A DNA stretch of 64,000 bases from Jannaschia faecimaris (GCF_900107415.1 NZ_FNPX01000017.1:17394-81393); one strand, 5' to 3'. Shown: positions 29,412 through 39,056, counted from the stretch's first letter. Program-made: numbers and translations. The notes: generated by a model from the sequence alone, not told the origin.

Positions 29412-30545
29412 ATGAAACTTAAGATTCTGCTGATGACGACACTGCTCGCCACGGGCGCTGCCCATGCCGACGGCCACCTGCCGCTCAAGACGATGCCCGA
29501 CGATGCGGAGCGCGACTACTGGGTCCCCGAACAGGTCAACGCCGACGGCGCGCTTGAGGCCCTGCAGGCGGTCGTCGGTGCCAAGGCCGTCCCATACAAA
29601 GGCACGCTGGAGAACCCGCTGCAGATCGCACTGATCTACCCCTCTGCCGATACCTCGGACTTCTGGGCCCGCAACTATCTCGCCATGACCAAACGGCTTG
29701 AGGAACTGGGTATCGCCTTCGAGACGACCGAGTTCGCAAGCCGCCAGGTCGAACATTCGCTTCAGGCCACCTATGCGTCGCAAGTCGATCAGGACGCCGA
29801 CCTTTACGATTTCGTCATCTTCGGCCCGTCGGAGCTTGCCACGCAGGCCGACAACATCGACAAATTGGCCGCCAACCCCGACATCACGACGTTCGTATGG
29901 GCCTTCCACACACCGCTCAAATATCTTGAGAACCAGCCCGCCAACTGGTTCGACTTCTCGTCGGCCGCCGGGGCGCTCATCATCTGCGACTACATGCTTG
30001 AACGCCTGGGCAACGACGTCACCTACGCCATGAACCGTGGCATTCCGGGCATTACCGACAACCAGCGCTCCGGCGACTGGGCCGCCTGTGTCGAGGAAAA
30101 GGGAAACTGGCAACTGGCCTACGAGCACTACGGTGAATACACCCGCGAAGGCGGGTTCGAGGGCACGTCCCTCATGCTTCAGGCCTACCCCGAGGCGGGC
30201 GTGATCCATAATGCGAACACCGCGATGGCCATGGGGTCGGTCGAGGCGCAATTGGCCGTCAACAAGGCCGGGGAAGTTTTCTCGACCGGCTGGGGCGGGA
30301 CGGGTCTGGAACTCGACGCGATCCGACGCGGCGAACTCGACGCGACACCGATGCGAATGGGCGACGACGTCGGGGCCGCGACGGCCGAGGCGATCAAGTT
30401 CCACCTGGAAGATCGAAGCGACGAGCTGCCCTTCGTCTTCCTCGGCCGCATCCAGATCGCCCACGACGAGATGTCAACGGAAGAATTGGACGCGCTGCAA
30501 ACCGAAGCCTTCCGTTTCTCGGGCGTCGGCGCTCTTGAGCGGTAA
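29412..30545 (+). CDS. periplasmic substrate-binding protein of the FrcA/FrcC-type transporter
   Basis: 377 residues from ATG 29412 (GGAGG 7 bases upstream). A short Sec signal (LLMTTLLATGAAHA) is cleaved near residue 19. The body is a periplasmic-binding fold with LQIALIYPSADTSDFWARNY, YDFVIFGPSELATQADNI, ACVEEKGNWQLAYEHYGEYTREGG and GVIHNANTAMAMGSVEA. It is longer and more divergent than the RbsB-like protein at 26324. It has some resemblance to TorT/LuxP-like binders, so the ligand may not be a plain sugar. The gene ends in a clear terminator. Confidence 0.88.
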   Translation: MKLKILLMTTLLATGAAHADGHLPLKTMPDDAERDYWVPEQVNADGALEALQAVVGAKAVPYKGTLENPLQIALIYPSADTSDFWARNYLAMTKRLEELGIAFETTEFASRQVEHSLQATYASQVDQDADLYDFVIFGPSELATQADNIDKLAANPDITTFVWAFHTPLKYLENQPANWFDFSSAAGALIICDYMLERLGNDVTYAMNRGIPGITDNQRSGDWAACVEEKGNWQLAYEHYGEYTREGGFEGTSLMLQAYPEAGVIHNANTAMAMGSVEAQLAVNKAGEVFSTGWGGTGLELDAIRRGELDATPMRMGDDVGAATAEAIKFHLEDRSDELPFVFLGRIQIAHDEMSTEELDALQTEAFRFSGVGALER

Positions 30546-30567
30546 GCTTTCGCCTGAACCAACCACG

Positions 30568-30592
30568 GGCCATCCCTGCGGGGGTGGCCTTT
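30568..30592 (+). terminator. intrinsic terminator after the second ABC set
   Basis: A 9-base stem, GGCCATCCC (30568-30576) with GGGGTGGCC (30581-30589, one G-T pair), has a 4-base loop and is followed by TTT. It sits between convergent genes and may serve both strands. Confidence 0.75.
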
Positions 30593-30601
30593 CGTCCCGG
30601 C

Positions 30602-31615
30602 TCAGCCGCGCCTGACCGTCGATTGCCCGACCTGCAGAACCGGGGTGATCCGCTCGACGCGTCCCGTCCCGGGGTGCGCCAACAAGTCAAGCACCATCGC
30701 CGCCGTCCGGTCGCCGATATCGACAGGTGACGGATCGACCGTGGTCAGCGTCGGCACGCAGATCCCTGCGATGTCATAGGCACCGAAACCAGCGACCGCC
30801 ATGGCGTCCGGAACCGCGACACCGCGCCGCTGACATTCCGTCAATGCCCCGAAAGCCGACAGATCAGACACGCAGATCACAGCCTCTGCATCTGGCTGGG
30901 TATCAAGCAGGTGCGCCATTGCCGCGGCCCCTTCATGCATCGAAATCGGCGGCTGTCCCGCACCGATCAACCGCGTGGCATCCAGGCCCCGCACCTGCAT
31001 CGCGGCCACGAACCCGCGCCGCCGGTCCGCCCCACGCGTATCGCCATCCACGTCGCCGCCGATAAATGCGATCCGGCTGTGCCCCTGCGCCACCAGATGC
31101 GCCACCAGCAAGTCCATGCACGCCGCGTTGGAAAAGCCGACGACATGACCGATGGGGGCCTCGGGCAGGTCCCAGGTCTCGATCACGGGGACGCCCGATT
31201 GCGCCAGCAGGCGGCGCGCCCGTTCGGTATGCCGCCCGCCAGTCACCACGATGGCTTCGGGGCGGCGGCGCAGAAACTCCTCGATCAGCTGCTCCTCGCG
31301 CAGGGTGTCGTAATTGGTATGCCCCAAAAGCACCTGGTACCCCGCCCGCGACAGACGGGTGGTCATCGCTTCCACCGTGCCCGCGAAGTTCGCATTGTTG
31401 AGCGAAGGGATCGTCACCGCCACGAAATGACTGCGCTGGCTGCGCAGGTTGGCTGCCGTGCTGTCGAAAACATAGCCCAACTCTTCGGCCGCCGCATGGA
31501 TGCGTTGGCGGGTCTGTTCACCGACGGAAGCATCGCTCTTGAAAGCGCGGCTGACCGTCATCACGGACACTCCGGCGGCCTTGGCCACGTCTTTCATCGT
31601 TGGCGTGCGTCGCAT
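30602..31615 (-). CDS. LacI-family transcriptional regulator (second of three)
   Basis: 337 residues from ATG 31615. The frame could start at 31645, but those ten codons contain the operator-like palindrome at 31631-31644, so the shorter start is preferred. The DNA-binding part is typical (MKDVAKAAGVSVMTVSRAF, hinge LGYVFDSTAANLRSQR). The sensor part has VAVTIPSLNNANFAGTVEAM, RIAFIGGDVDGDTRG and AVICVSDLSAFGALTECQRRG. It probably represses its own gene through the site just upstream and may control the whole set of similar sites. The pattern resembles gluconate/idonate repressors. Confidence 0.92.
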   Translation of the reverse strand: MRRTPTMKDVAKAAGVSVMTVSRAFKSDASVGEQTRQRIHAAAEELGYVFDSTAANLRSQRSHFVAVTIPSLNNANFAGTVEAMTTRLSRAGYQVLLGHTNYDTLREEQLIEEFLRRRPEAIVVTGGRHTERARRLLAQSGVPVIETWDLPEAPIGHVVGFSNAACMDLLVAHLVAQGHSRIAFIGGDVDGDTRGADRRRGFVAAMQVRGLDATRLIGAGQPPISMHEGAAAMAHLLDTQPDAEAVICVSDLSAFGALTECQRRGVAVPDAMAVAGFGAYDIAGICVPTLTTVDPSPVDIGDRTAAMVLDLLAHPGTGRVERITPVLQVGQSTVRRG

Positions 31616-31630
31616 GGCGGTTCCAGCCCG

Positions 31631-31644
31631 TGTTAACGATACCA
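31631..31644. promoter_or_regulatory. LacI-type operator TGTTAACGATACCA
   Basis: This 14-base near-palindrome lies 15 bases upstream of the regulator start at 31615. It differs from the site at 41914 by one base. Its place suggests autoregulation of that LacI gene. Confidence 0.6.
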
Positions 31645-31654
31645 TAAGGCCAGA

Positions 31655-32684
31655 TCAGACCTCCGCTTGCAACCGTTTCGGCTGTGCGCGCGTGGTCCCG
31701 CCGGGCTGGACCTTGATAGGCAGCGCGGTCGCGCGCGCGACCCCGACGCCGTGCAACCTTGCCAGAAGGGTGCGCGCACCGGTTACACCCATCAGGTGCC
31801 GCGGTGTAGACACCGTCGTCAGCGGTACCGGCAGCACCGTGTTGAGGCCCAGGGCATTGAACCCCACGACGCCCATGTCCTCGGGCACGCGCAGGCCAAG
31901 TTCCTGCGCGACGGTCAAGCCCCCAAAAGCCATCAGATCGTTGAGAAAGAACACGACGTCGGGGCGGTGATCCTTCAGCAAGGCGCGCGCGCTCCGCGCC
32001 CATGCGGAACGCATTTTCCGGGGCGGCACCTGTGCGCACAACTGGGGCCCTGAACACCGTTTCCAAACCGCGCAGCCGTGCATCCGCCCGTGGATCCATC
32101 CCCACCCGCGCGCCTACGAACGCTGGCGAACGATAGCCCAGTTCGTGCACATAACGCGCCAAGTCCGCGCCCGCCGGCACATGGTCGAGATCGACGCAGA
32201 CGTCGATTGGATCAAGCGAGAAATCCCACGTATCCAGCGTCGGCACACCCGCCGCACGCAACGTCGACCGCGAATCTGGATAATGGCCTATCCCCGTCAA
32301 GATCAGCGCCGCTGGGCGCACGGACAACAGCCGCGACACCCAGCGCAATTCCACCTCCATGTTGTAGTCGGTCATGTCGATGACGGTGAAATAACCGGCC
32401 TTCTGGATTGTGCCGCGCGTGCCTTGCAACACATCCGCGAACACATCGTTAAGCAGGTTCGGCACCGAAATCCCGATCAGGTCGGCGTTGGCCTGCGACA
32501 GTGCCCGCGCGTTGGAATTTGGCACGTAATTCAGCCGCCGCGCGATCTGCAGGATCGCTTCGCGCCTGGCCGTCGAAACCCCCTCTACGCCTCGCATCGC
32601 GCGGCTGACGGTCATCACAATAACCCAGGCTTCGGCGGCGACGGCATAGATGCCCGACGTGGTGTCACGGGTACGACCGGCCAT
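31655..32684 (-). pseudogene. LacI-family regulator with a frameshift (third of three)
   Basis: Two frames together give a full LacI protein of about 342 residues. From 32684 the first frame carries MTVSRAMRGVEGVS, LNYVPNSNARALSQANADLIG and the first half of the sensor domain. Near 31983-31991, in a GCGCGCGCG run, the coding sense moves by one base into the frame that reads PDVVFFLNDLMAFGGLTVAQ, RVPEDMGVVGFNALG and stops at 31655. The recognition helix is also odd: where relatives have AGVS it reads AWVI. It is either an inactivated gene or a sequencing error in a GC repeat. It would be the divergent regulator of the transporter at 32810. Confidence 0.78.
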
Positions 32685-32718
32685 GGGGCATCCTGATAAG
32701 GCGGGGAAGACGGGCTTA

Positions 32719-32732
32719 CGTAAACGTTAACG
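32719..32732. promoter_or_regulatory. weaker LacI-type palindrome
   Basis: CGTAAACGTTAACG on the plus strand reads CGTTAACGTTTACG on the minus strand and shares the core spacing of the stronger sites, with about three mismatches. It lies 35 bases upstream of the frameshifted LacI gene. Confidence 0.4.
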
Positions 32733-32775
32733 CTCTTCCATGACAAGCTGGCTTCCTCCACGGCGGGGGCTGTAG

Positions 32776-32789
32776 TGTTATCGTTATCA
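32776..32789. promoter_or_regulatory. LacI-type operator TGTTATCGTTATCA
   Basis: This near-palindrome ends 20 bases before the GTG start of the ABC ATPase gene at 32810 and matches the shared consensus. Bound repressor would cover the transcription start or ribosome site of the damaged transporter operon. Confidence 0.6.
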
Positions 32790-32809
32790 CCCAGGCAGGG
32801 CAGGGCCAG

Positions 32810-33891
32810 GTGCCCGAGATCATCTTTTACAACATGGAGAAGTCCTACGGGTCGCCCCGCATGCTGGGACCTTTCAACCTGCATCTCGACGACAGCGATT
32901 TTACCGTGCTCGTCGGCCCCTCGGGCTGCGGCAAGTCCACGACGCTGCGTATTCTGGCGGGGCTTGAAACGCTTCCGGGCGGGGAGATCACTTTCGACGG
33001 CAAACCGATCAGCCACCTCGACCCCAAGGCCCGCGACATCGCCATGGTGTTTCAGGACTACGCCCTCTACCCGCACATGAACATCGCCAAGAACATGTCC
33101 TTCGCCCTGCGCCTGCAGAAGGTGAAAAGTACGGAAATCGACGAACGCGTGCAGCGGACCGCCGACCTGCTCAACATCGGCCACTTCCTCGACCGCGAAC
33201 CGGCGGAGTTGTCGGGCGGCCAACGGCAGCGCGTCGCGATGGGCCGCGCCATGGTGCGCGACGCGGGCACGTTTCTCTTCGATGAACCGCTGTCCAACCT
33301 CGATGCCAAGCTGCGAGCCAAGATGCGCACCGAACTAGCCGAGATGCGCAATACCATCGACAAGAACATGGTCTACTTCACGCACGACCAGGTGGAGGCA
33401 GTGACGCTGGGCGACCGAACCGTCGTTATGGCGAACGGCGTCATCCAGCAGCAGGATACGCCCGAGGGCCTGCTCAAATCGCCAATAAGCAAATTCGTGG
33501 CAGGCTTCATCGGAAGCCCGACGATGAACTTACTCGACGGCGATCTGACCGACGGGGGCAGCACGGTCATGGTGGCGGCGAAGGCTTCGAACTGCCCCTT
33601 CCCGGCGCGCTGGCCACCCGCCTGCGCGCCCATAACATCAGGGCCGTGACGTCGGGCCTGCGCCCGTCGTCGGTTTCGCTGGAACAGACGCCCGGCACCC
33701 CGATCGATCTGCGCGTGATCGTGGCGGAATACCTCGGCGCTGAATCCGTCCTCGTGACCCGCTGCGGCACCGAAGACGTGCTGGTGGAAGCCAACAGCGC
33801 CACCCCCATCGCCTGCGGCACCATGCGGTCCTTTGGCGTCCTGACCGACGAACTGATGGACTTCGACCGTACCTCCGGCCTGCGAATCTAA
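32810..33891 (+). pseudogene. sugar ABC transporter ATPase (UgpC/MsmK type) with a frameshift
   Basis: From GTG 32810 the ATPase core is complete: Walker A GPSGCGKST, Q-loop VFQDYALYPH, signature LSGGQRQRVAMGRAM, Walker B TFLFDEPLSNLDA, switch YFTHDQVEAVTLGDR. Between about 33541 and 33575 the sense moves by one base; the proper continuation (GFELPLPGALATRLRAHNI, then LRPSSVSLEQTPGTP) runs in another frame to the stop at 33891. The lost part is the MalK-type regulatory TOBE domain; the uninterrupted product would keep the ATPase and end at 33649. It belongs to the operon 32810-37080 for a carbohydrate importer. Confidence 0.82.
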
Positions 33892-33921
33892 CCACATAAA
33901 CAGCAACTCAGAGAGAGACAT

Positions 33922-35163
33922 ATGCTTAACTTCAGAACCACGCTCACAGGTGCCACGCTGGCCGCGCTTGCCGCGGGAACCGCACTCGCCAATCCCTACG
34001 CCCCATACAAAGGGACGACCCTGATCGTAGACTTCCCCGCACAGCCATATTACGACGCGGCGATAAACGTGCTGGACCAGTTCACCGAAGAGACCGGCAT
34101 CGAGGTCGGGGTCGATCAGCTTCAATACCTGCGCATGCGGGAGCGTCAGACGCTGGAGCTGGCCAAGTATTTCATGAACCCCGCGCCGGCCGACCCGACC
34201 TATGACCAGTCGGACCTGATCACCGGCTACGTGCAGAACATCGGTGTCGCAGGCGGCGAAAAGGGCTATCTGCCCGGCGCGCTCGGCTTCGCCTAGGGCA
34301 TCCCCTTCGGCTCCGAGACATCGGTCCTCGCCTACCGCAAGGACATCTTCGAAAAGCACGGAATCGAGGTGCTCACCAACTACGACGAGCTTCAGGAAAT
34401 CCCCCGCCAGATCCCCGAGGTGGAGCCGGGCATGGACGGCATGGCGTCGCGCGCGGCCTCCGGCCACCAGGCCAGCCATGCGTTCCTTTTGCACCTCGCC
34501 CCGCTGGGCGGGCGCATCTTCGACGAACGGTGGAACCCGATCATCAACAACGAGGCCGGCGTTGCCGCCGCCAACGCACTCAAGACGATCGTGGATTGCG
34601 GCCCCGAGGGCGGCGGCACGACTTTTGGCCCCGCCGGAGCGGCCCCCTTCAAGCAGGGTCAGGCCGCGATGTTCATGGACTCGATCGCTTTCGCCGCCGG
34701 GTTTGAAGACCCGACCGAGTCGACGGTCGCGGGCAACGTCGGTCACGCCATGCACCCCGAAGGCGTGCGCCGTGGCAGCCAGACCGGCGGGTTCGGCCTC
34801 GCCATTCCGGCGAACGCGCCCAGTAAGGAAGCGGCCTTCCTGATGATCCAGTGGCTGACCTGCAAGAAAGGTGACCTGGCAGTGGCCATGGAGGGCGGAA
34901 ACCCCTCGCGCTTCTCGACCTACCGGAACGCGGAGTTGAACGAGAAGTCCCCCTACTCCGCCACCTTCGGCGAAGCGCTGCAGTTCGCCGATCCCGACTG
35001 GTGCCCGATCATCCCCGCCTCGGGGTCAATCAACGCCGACATCGGTACCACGATGAGCCAGGTCCTGACCGAGGGTCTCGACATCCAGGAAGCACTGCAC
35101 GGCGTGGCCGAGCGCACCCGCGCGACCATGCAACAAGAGGGTTACTACGCCTGGCAGGAGTGA
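33922..35163 (+). pseudogene. extracellular sugar-binding protein (family 1) interrupted by an in-frame TAG
   Basis: 413 codons in one frame from ATG 33922 (AGAGAGAG upstream), with a signal peptide (LAALAAGTALANP). A TAG at 34294-34296 breaks the frame inside GFA-stop-GIPFG, where relatives commonly have Tyr. After it the frame continues cleanly: ETSVLAYRKDIFEKHGIEV, APLGGRIFDERWNPIINN, GQAAMFMDSIAFAAGFED and FLMIQWLTCKKGDLAVAMEGG, ending at 35163. Without readthrough only a 124-residue fragment would be made and transport would fail. A single base change (TAT or TAC to TAG) explains it. Confidence 0.85.
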
Positions 35164-35292
35164 CCTGCACCCGGTAACGACGTCCGGTCCCCGATCCGGG
35201 GGCTGGGCCCACGGCCTCCACGTCCGACGCAGATCACCCGTAGATCACCCGCGCATCCGACGTGAAATCCGTCCCAGTTCTGGACGCCCGAG

Positions 35293-36207
35293 ATGATCGC
35301 CAACGCCAACCGCCTTACACCTTATCTTTTCCTTGCGCCTGCGGTTCTGATCCTTGCCGTCGCGCTGATGTATCCGGTCGGCTACATGATATGGGCCAGC
35401 TTCCTCGACTGGAATCCGAGCCAGCGGATCGGCGAGGCGGAGTTCGTCGGCCTTCGCAATTACATCAACCTTTTCAGCGAAGAAGCCTTTCTGGAAAGCA
35501 TGGGCGTGACCCTGCGCTTTGCCGCCGTCGCCGTCTCTGTCGAGATGGTCCTGGGCGTCAGCTTGGCCCTGTTGCTGGACCGTCAGCTCAAGGGTATGAC
35601 GATCCTTCGGACGGTGTTCATCCTGCCGATGATGATCGCCCCGATCATGGTCGGGTTGATGTGGCGCGACATGTACCATCCGACCGTCGGCATCCTGAAT
35701 CGTACATTGAAATCAATCAGCTTGGACCCGGTCCCTTGGCTCTCCGACGGCGGCTGGGCCTTCACGTCTGTGGCTATCGCAGACGTCTGGCAACGGACGC
35801 CCTTCATAATCTTCCTGTCCTTAGCCGCGCTCCAGTCGCTTCCCTGCTCGGCCATGGAGGCCGCGCGCATCGACGGCGCTACGGGCTGGCAGATGATCGT
35901 CTACATCAAGCTGCCGCTAATGCTTCCAGCGCTGCTCGTGACCGCGCTCCTGCGCCTGATCGACGCCTTCAAGGTGCTGGAGGTCATCCTTGTAATGACC
36001 AACGGCGGACCGGGGCTATCAACTGAGATCTTTGCCTTGCGAATCTCCCGAACGGCCAGTGAATTCAAAGAGCTGGGCTACACCGCGGCGATGTCCAACC
36101 TCCTCTTGATTTTGCTGATGATCCTGACGCTCGCCATGTTCTTCTATGGCAAGGTCATGGACGCCCGAGCCGCCCGCATCCGCGCCGAATCCGAGGAGGC
36201 CCACTGA
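35293..36207 (+). CDS. sugar ABC transporter permease (MalF/UgpA type)
   Basis: 304 residues and the only undamaged gene of its transporter set. Six membrane segments are visible, starting with YLFLAPAVLILAVALMYPVGY. The cytoplasmic EAA loop reads MEAARIDGATGWQMIVYIKLP, the coupling site for the ATPase. ATG 35293 follows a 129-base gap after the binding-protein gene. Its TGA is immediately followed by the ATG of the second permease (36207). Function depends on partners that carry lesions. Confidence 0.9.
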   Translation: MIANANRLTPYLFLAPAVLILAVALMYPVGYMIWASFLDWNPSQRIGEAEFVGLRNYINLFSEEAFLESMGVTLRFAAVAVSVEMVLGVSLALLLDRQLKGMTILRTVFILPMMIAPIMVGLMWRDMYHPTVGILNRTLKSISLDPVPWLSDGGWAFTSVAIADVWQRTPFIIFLSLAALQSLPCSAMEAARIDGATGWQMIVYIKLPLMLPALLVTALLRLIDAFKVLEVILVMTNGGPGLSTEIFALRISRTASEFKELGYTAAMSNLLLILLMILTLAMFFYGKVMDARAARIRAESEEAH

Positions 36208-37080
36208 TGGCCAAACCCACCACACTCGCGGCGAACCCCGCGTTCTATGCCTTGCTGGTCGCACTGACCGTGATGTCAGTGGGGCCGATTTTTCTGATGC
36301 TGGCGACCTCGTTCAAGCTGAACGTGGACATCATGTCCGACACCTCGGCCCTGCTGTTCTTCCCCACGATCCGAAACTACGAGACCGCGCTCTGCGACAT
36401 GCTATGGTGCGAGGTCGAGCACGTTCGTCGCTGCGACCCGACCTTCGGGCGCGCATTGGTCAATTCGCTGATCGTGGCGACCGTTTCGACGGCGCTCACG
36501 CTCATCATCGGGTGCGTGGCGGCCTATGCGCTTGTGCGGTTCCGCCTCATGGGGCGCGATACGGTGTCCATGACCACGCTGATGATGCGCATGGTCCCGC
36601 CCGCGGTCCTGTTGGTGTCGGTGTTTCGGAATCTGGACGTTCCAGTACGGCATCGACGGCACACGCTTTGGCCTCATTCTCAATTACACGGCGATGAACC
36701 TGCCCTTCGTAATCTGGATATTGCAGTCGTTCATTGTGCGGGTGCCAATCCAGCTGGAGGAAGCCGCACGGATGGACGGGGCCAATCCGTTCCAGGCGTT
36801 CTTCATGGTGGTTCTTCCGCTCATCAAGCCCGGTCTTGCCGCGGCCGCCATTTTCACCTTCTGCGTGGCGGGGAACGAGTTCCTTCTGGGCAACGCGCTG
36901 GCCGACCGGAACAGCCGGACGGTGCCGGTGACCAAAGTGAACTCCCTCACCGAATATGATATCGATTGGGGGGCGATCATGGCGACAGGGATGTTGCTGG
37001 CGATCCCGCCGGTCATCTTCACCTTCGTCGCCTCGCGCCAGATCATCACCGGCATGACCGTTGGGGCCGTAAAGGGGTGA
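36207..37080 (+). pseudogene. sugar ABC transporter permease (MalG/UgpE type) with a frameshift
   Basis: The first frame from ATG 36207 gives the N-terminal helices (YALLVALTVMSVGPIFLML) and TALTLIIGCVAAYALVRFR up to about 36625. There an extra or missing base moves the sense into the frame reading WTFQYGIDGTRFGLILN, then the EAA loop LEEAARMDGANPFQAFFMV, and the stop at 37078-37080. Together they make a normal protein of about 290 residues. As read, the product would be misframed before the EAA loop and could not couple to an ATPase. Confidence 0.82.
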
Positions 37081-37777
37081 GATCCGATTTGGGAGTGGCT
37101 CCTCCAACCGATTGACAGCAGCCGGGTCCATGACCTGGGGGACGTCATCAAGCTGCATGGACGGATCATGATGCTGTCCTGGGGCGTGATAGCGCCGCTG
37201 GCCGTGCTGATCACGCGCTATATGAAAGTGATCCCGGGGCAGGACTACCCGGCCAATCTGGACAGTCAGGTCTGGTGGAACATTCACCGCTTCGGGCAGA
37301 TCACCGCCGTACTCATCATGTTCGTAGGGGTCGCAATCATCTTGCAGTCCAAGGGCGCGGACTCCACCACCTGAACACTTTGGCTGCACCACTGGATGGG
37401 TTGGGCGTTAACCAGTTTCGGAGCGGTACAGGCGGCCTCCGGTTTTCTGGGCGGGACCAAGGGCGGGCCCACCGACCCCGTGGGTGAGCAGGGCGACCAC
37501 TACGACGACCGTGCGCCGGATCGTGTTCGAAGCAGTACACAAAGGGCTTGGTTACGGAGTGCTCGCCTTGGGCGCAATCACGATACTGACAGGCATGTGG
37601 CAAGCGAACGGCCCGATCTGGATGTGCGTCGTGGTTTTGGGATGGTGGGCGTTGCTTTTGCTGATCGCCTGGTTCCTGCAACGGCTTGGACTTGCGATGG
37701 ACAGCTACCGTGCGATTTGGGGGCCGTGCGCGCCGCGCCCGCGCCGCATCGACGAAGGCCACTCACCCGGAGAGTGA
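37081..37777 (+). pseudogene. cytochrome b561-domain membrane protein with stop and frameshift
   Basis: The family is recognisable by the histidines that would bind two haems: IKLHGRIMML, NIHRFGQ, LWLHHWMGWAL and EAVHKGLGYGVL, spread over four hydrophobic helices, plus the loop GGTKGGPTDP and the tail SYRAIWGP. There are three defects: no usable start codon in frame after the TGA at 37078, a TGA at 37372-37374 before TLWLHHW, and a one-base shift near 37496-37512. The intact family has about 230 residues and moves electrons across the inner membrane. It directly follows the damaged permease. Confidence 0.75.
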
Positions 37778-37782
37778 CCAGC

Positions 37783-37809
37783 AAAAAAGGGCACCCTGAC
37801 AGGGTGCCC
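37783..37809 (-). terminator. intrinsic terminator of the idnO-gntK operon
   Basis: GGGCACCCT (37789-37797) and AGGGTGCCC (37801-37809) form a perfect 9-base stem with a 3-base loop. Six A residues at 37783-37788 become a U run on the minus strand. It lies 24 bases past the stop of the last gene (37834). Confidence 0.92.
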
Positions 37810-37833
37810 GACGCTTGCTCAAATCCGTTCGGC

Positions 37834-38175
37834 TCAATTGCCTTGGAGTTGATAGTGATGCGCGGTTGTAACGTGATGATGAACGACGCCGGTATAGAAG
37901 CGCCCCAGCACCGACTGCGTCGCTTCGCGCCCCTCGATCCGCACCGGCGACTCGAGCGCCACCTGAACCGCGTCCATGTCAGGATACTCCGTGGCGAGGA
38001 TCACCGGAAACTCGGGCGCGCCTTCGTCGCGGCTGTCGCCGAACGTGACGTGAACGGCGGTTGCGCCCGGCATCCGCTTCCACACGGGCACCAGTTCTTT
38101 CAGAACCGCGGCGCGGAACGCCTCGGTCTGGCCGTCGTGGACGGTACCCTGAAACAGGGCGTAGCGCGTGATCAT
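37834..38175 (-). CDS. small dimeric alpha/beta-barrel-type protein, function unknown
   Basis: 113 residues; ATG 38175 overlaps the stop of the dehydrogenase gene by four bases. It reads MITRYALFQGTVHDGQTEAF, LVPVWKRMPGATAVHVTFG, FPVILATEYPDMDAVQVALES and REATQSVLGRFYTG. The pattern of a ferredoxin-like strand-helix repeat with a hydrophobic pocket resembles EthD/antibiotic-monooxygenase-like small proteins. No catalytic residue can be named. It is the last gene of the operon 40320-37834 and probably has an accessory role in sugar-acid breakdown. Confidence 0.72.
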   Translation of the reverse strand: MITRYALFQGTVHDGQTEAFRAAVLKELVPVWKRMPGATAVHVTFGDSRDEGAPEFPVILATEYPDMDAVQVALESPVRIEGREATQSVLGRFYTGVVHHHVTTAHHYQLQGN

Positions 38176-39056
38176 TGGTCCAACTCCTCGGGGCCATTGA
38201 AGAATTCCATCAGCGCCGCCTGATCCTCGCCGCCCAGACCGGCGGCCGTCAGCAGGCGATGCACCTCCGCGCAGAGTGCAGTCATCGGCATCGGCGTATT
38301 GGTGCGCCGGGCCAGATCCTGTGCGCCGTTCAAATCCTTGACCATGTTGTCGATGCGGCCCGTGCGGCGGTAGTCTCGGGCGACATAGCGCGGCATGTAT
38401 TCTTGCAGGATCGCGCTGTCGGCCCGACCGCCCTTCAGCGCCTGCGGAATCTTGGCCGCATCGACACCGGCGTCTTCGGCCAGCTTGGTGGCTTCGGCCA
38501 CGGCAAGGAAATTCAGACCGCACAGCACCTGATTGATGAGCTTAGTCGTCTGCCCGGCCCCTGCCGGACCCATATGCGTGATGTTCGACGCGACATGCTG
38601 CAATGCCATGCGCGCGTCGGCCACGTCCTTCTCTGCGCCGCCCGCCATCAGCGTAAGCTCACCGACGAGGGCCTTGGGCGCGCCGCCCGACAAGGGGCTG
38701 TCGACCCAGCGCAGACCGGCTTCGACCGCTTTGGCGGCGAGGTCTTTCGTCGCCTCGGGATCGATAGACGACATGTCGATAATCAGGGTGCCGGGCCGGG
38801 CCCCCTCGGCAACGCCGCCTGCGCCGAAGACGGCGCTGTCCACGATATGCGGTCCGTTGAGCGAGATGATGACGACGTCCGATACCGCCGCGGCCTCGGC
38901 GGCACTGCCGGCGGCGGTTCCGCCCTTGTCGACGAGCGCCTGCACGACATCGGCATTCAGGTCGAATACGGCCAACCTCTGGCCGGTTTCCAGAAGGCGG
39001 GTGCCGATCGCGCCGCCCATGGCCCCTGCGCCGATCAAGGCGAGTCCCAGGCTCAA
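38172..39056 (-). CDS. NAD-dependent 3-hydroxyacid dehydrogenase (3-hydroxyisobutyrate / tartronate-semialdehyde reductase family)
   Basis: 294 residues from TTG 39056, which overlaps the gntK stop (TTGA); the next Met is already inside the Rossmann motif. N-terminal LALIGAGAMGGAIGTRL binds the cofactor, DSPLSGGAPKALVGEL is the substrate loop, and the catalytic Lys lies in TTKLINQVLCG. Relatives reduce tartronate semialdehyde or oxidise 3-hydroxyisobutyrate or 6-phosphogluconate-like acids. Its place after idnO and gntK argues for a sugar-acid substrate, but which one is open. Confidence 0.87.
   Translation of the reverse strand: MSLGLALIGAGAMGGAIGTRLLETGQRLAVFDLNADVVQALVDKGGTAAGSAAEAAAVSDVVIISLNGPHIVDSAVFGAGGVAEGARPGTLIIDMSSIDPEATKDLAAKAVEAGLRWVDSPLSGGAPKALVGELTLMAGGAEKDVADARMALQHVASNITHMGPAGAGQTTKLINQVLCGLNFLAVAEATKLAEDAGVDAAKIPQALKGGRADSAILQEYMPRYVARDYRRTGRIDNMVKDLNGAQDLARRTNTPMPMTALCAEVHRLLTAAGLGGEDQAALMEFFNGPEELDQ

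Noticed and set aside
31616..31645. Longer N-terminus of the LacI protein starting at 31645
   Set aside because: The extra ten codons coincide with an operator palindrome and precede the normal LacI start, so ATG 31615 is preferred.
37372..37374. TGA in the cytochrome b561 frame read as selenocysteine, because selD is present in the window
   Set aside because: The site is not a known Sec position, the gene also lacks a start and has a frameshift, and selD is explained by selU. Pseudogene is simpler.
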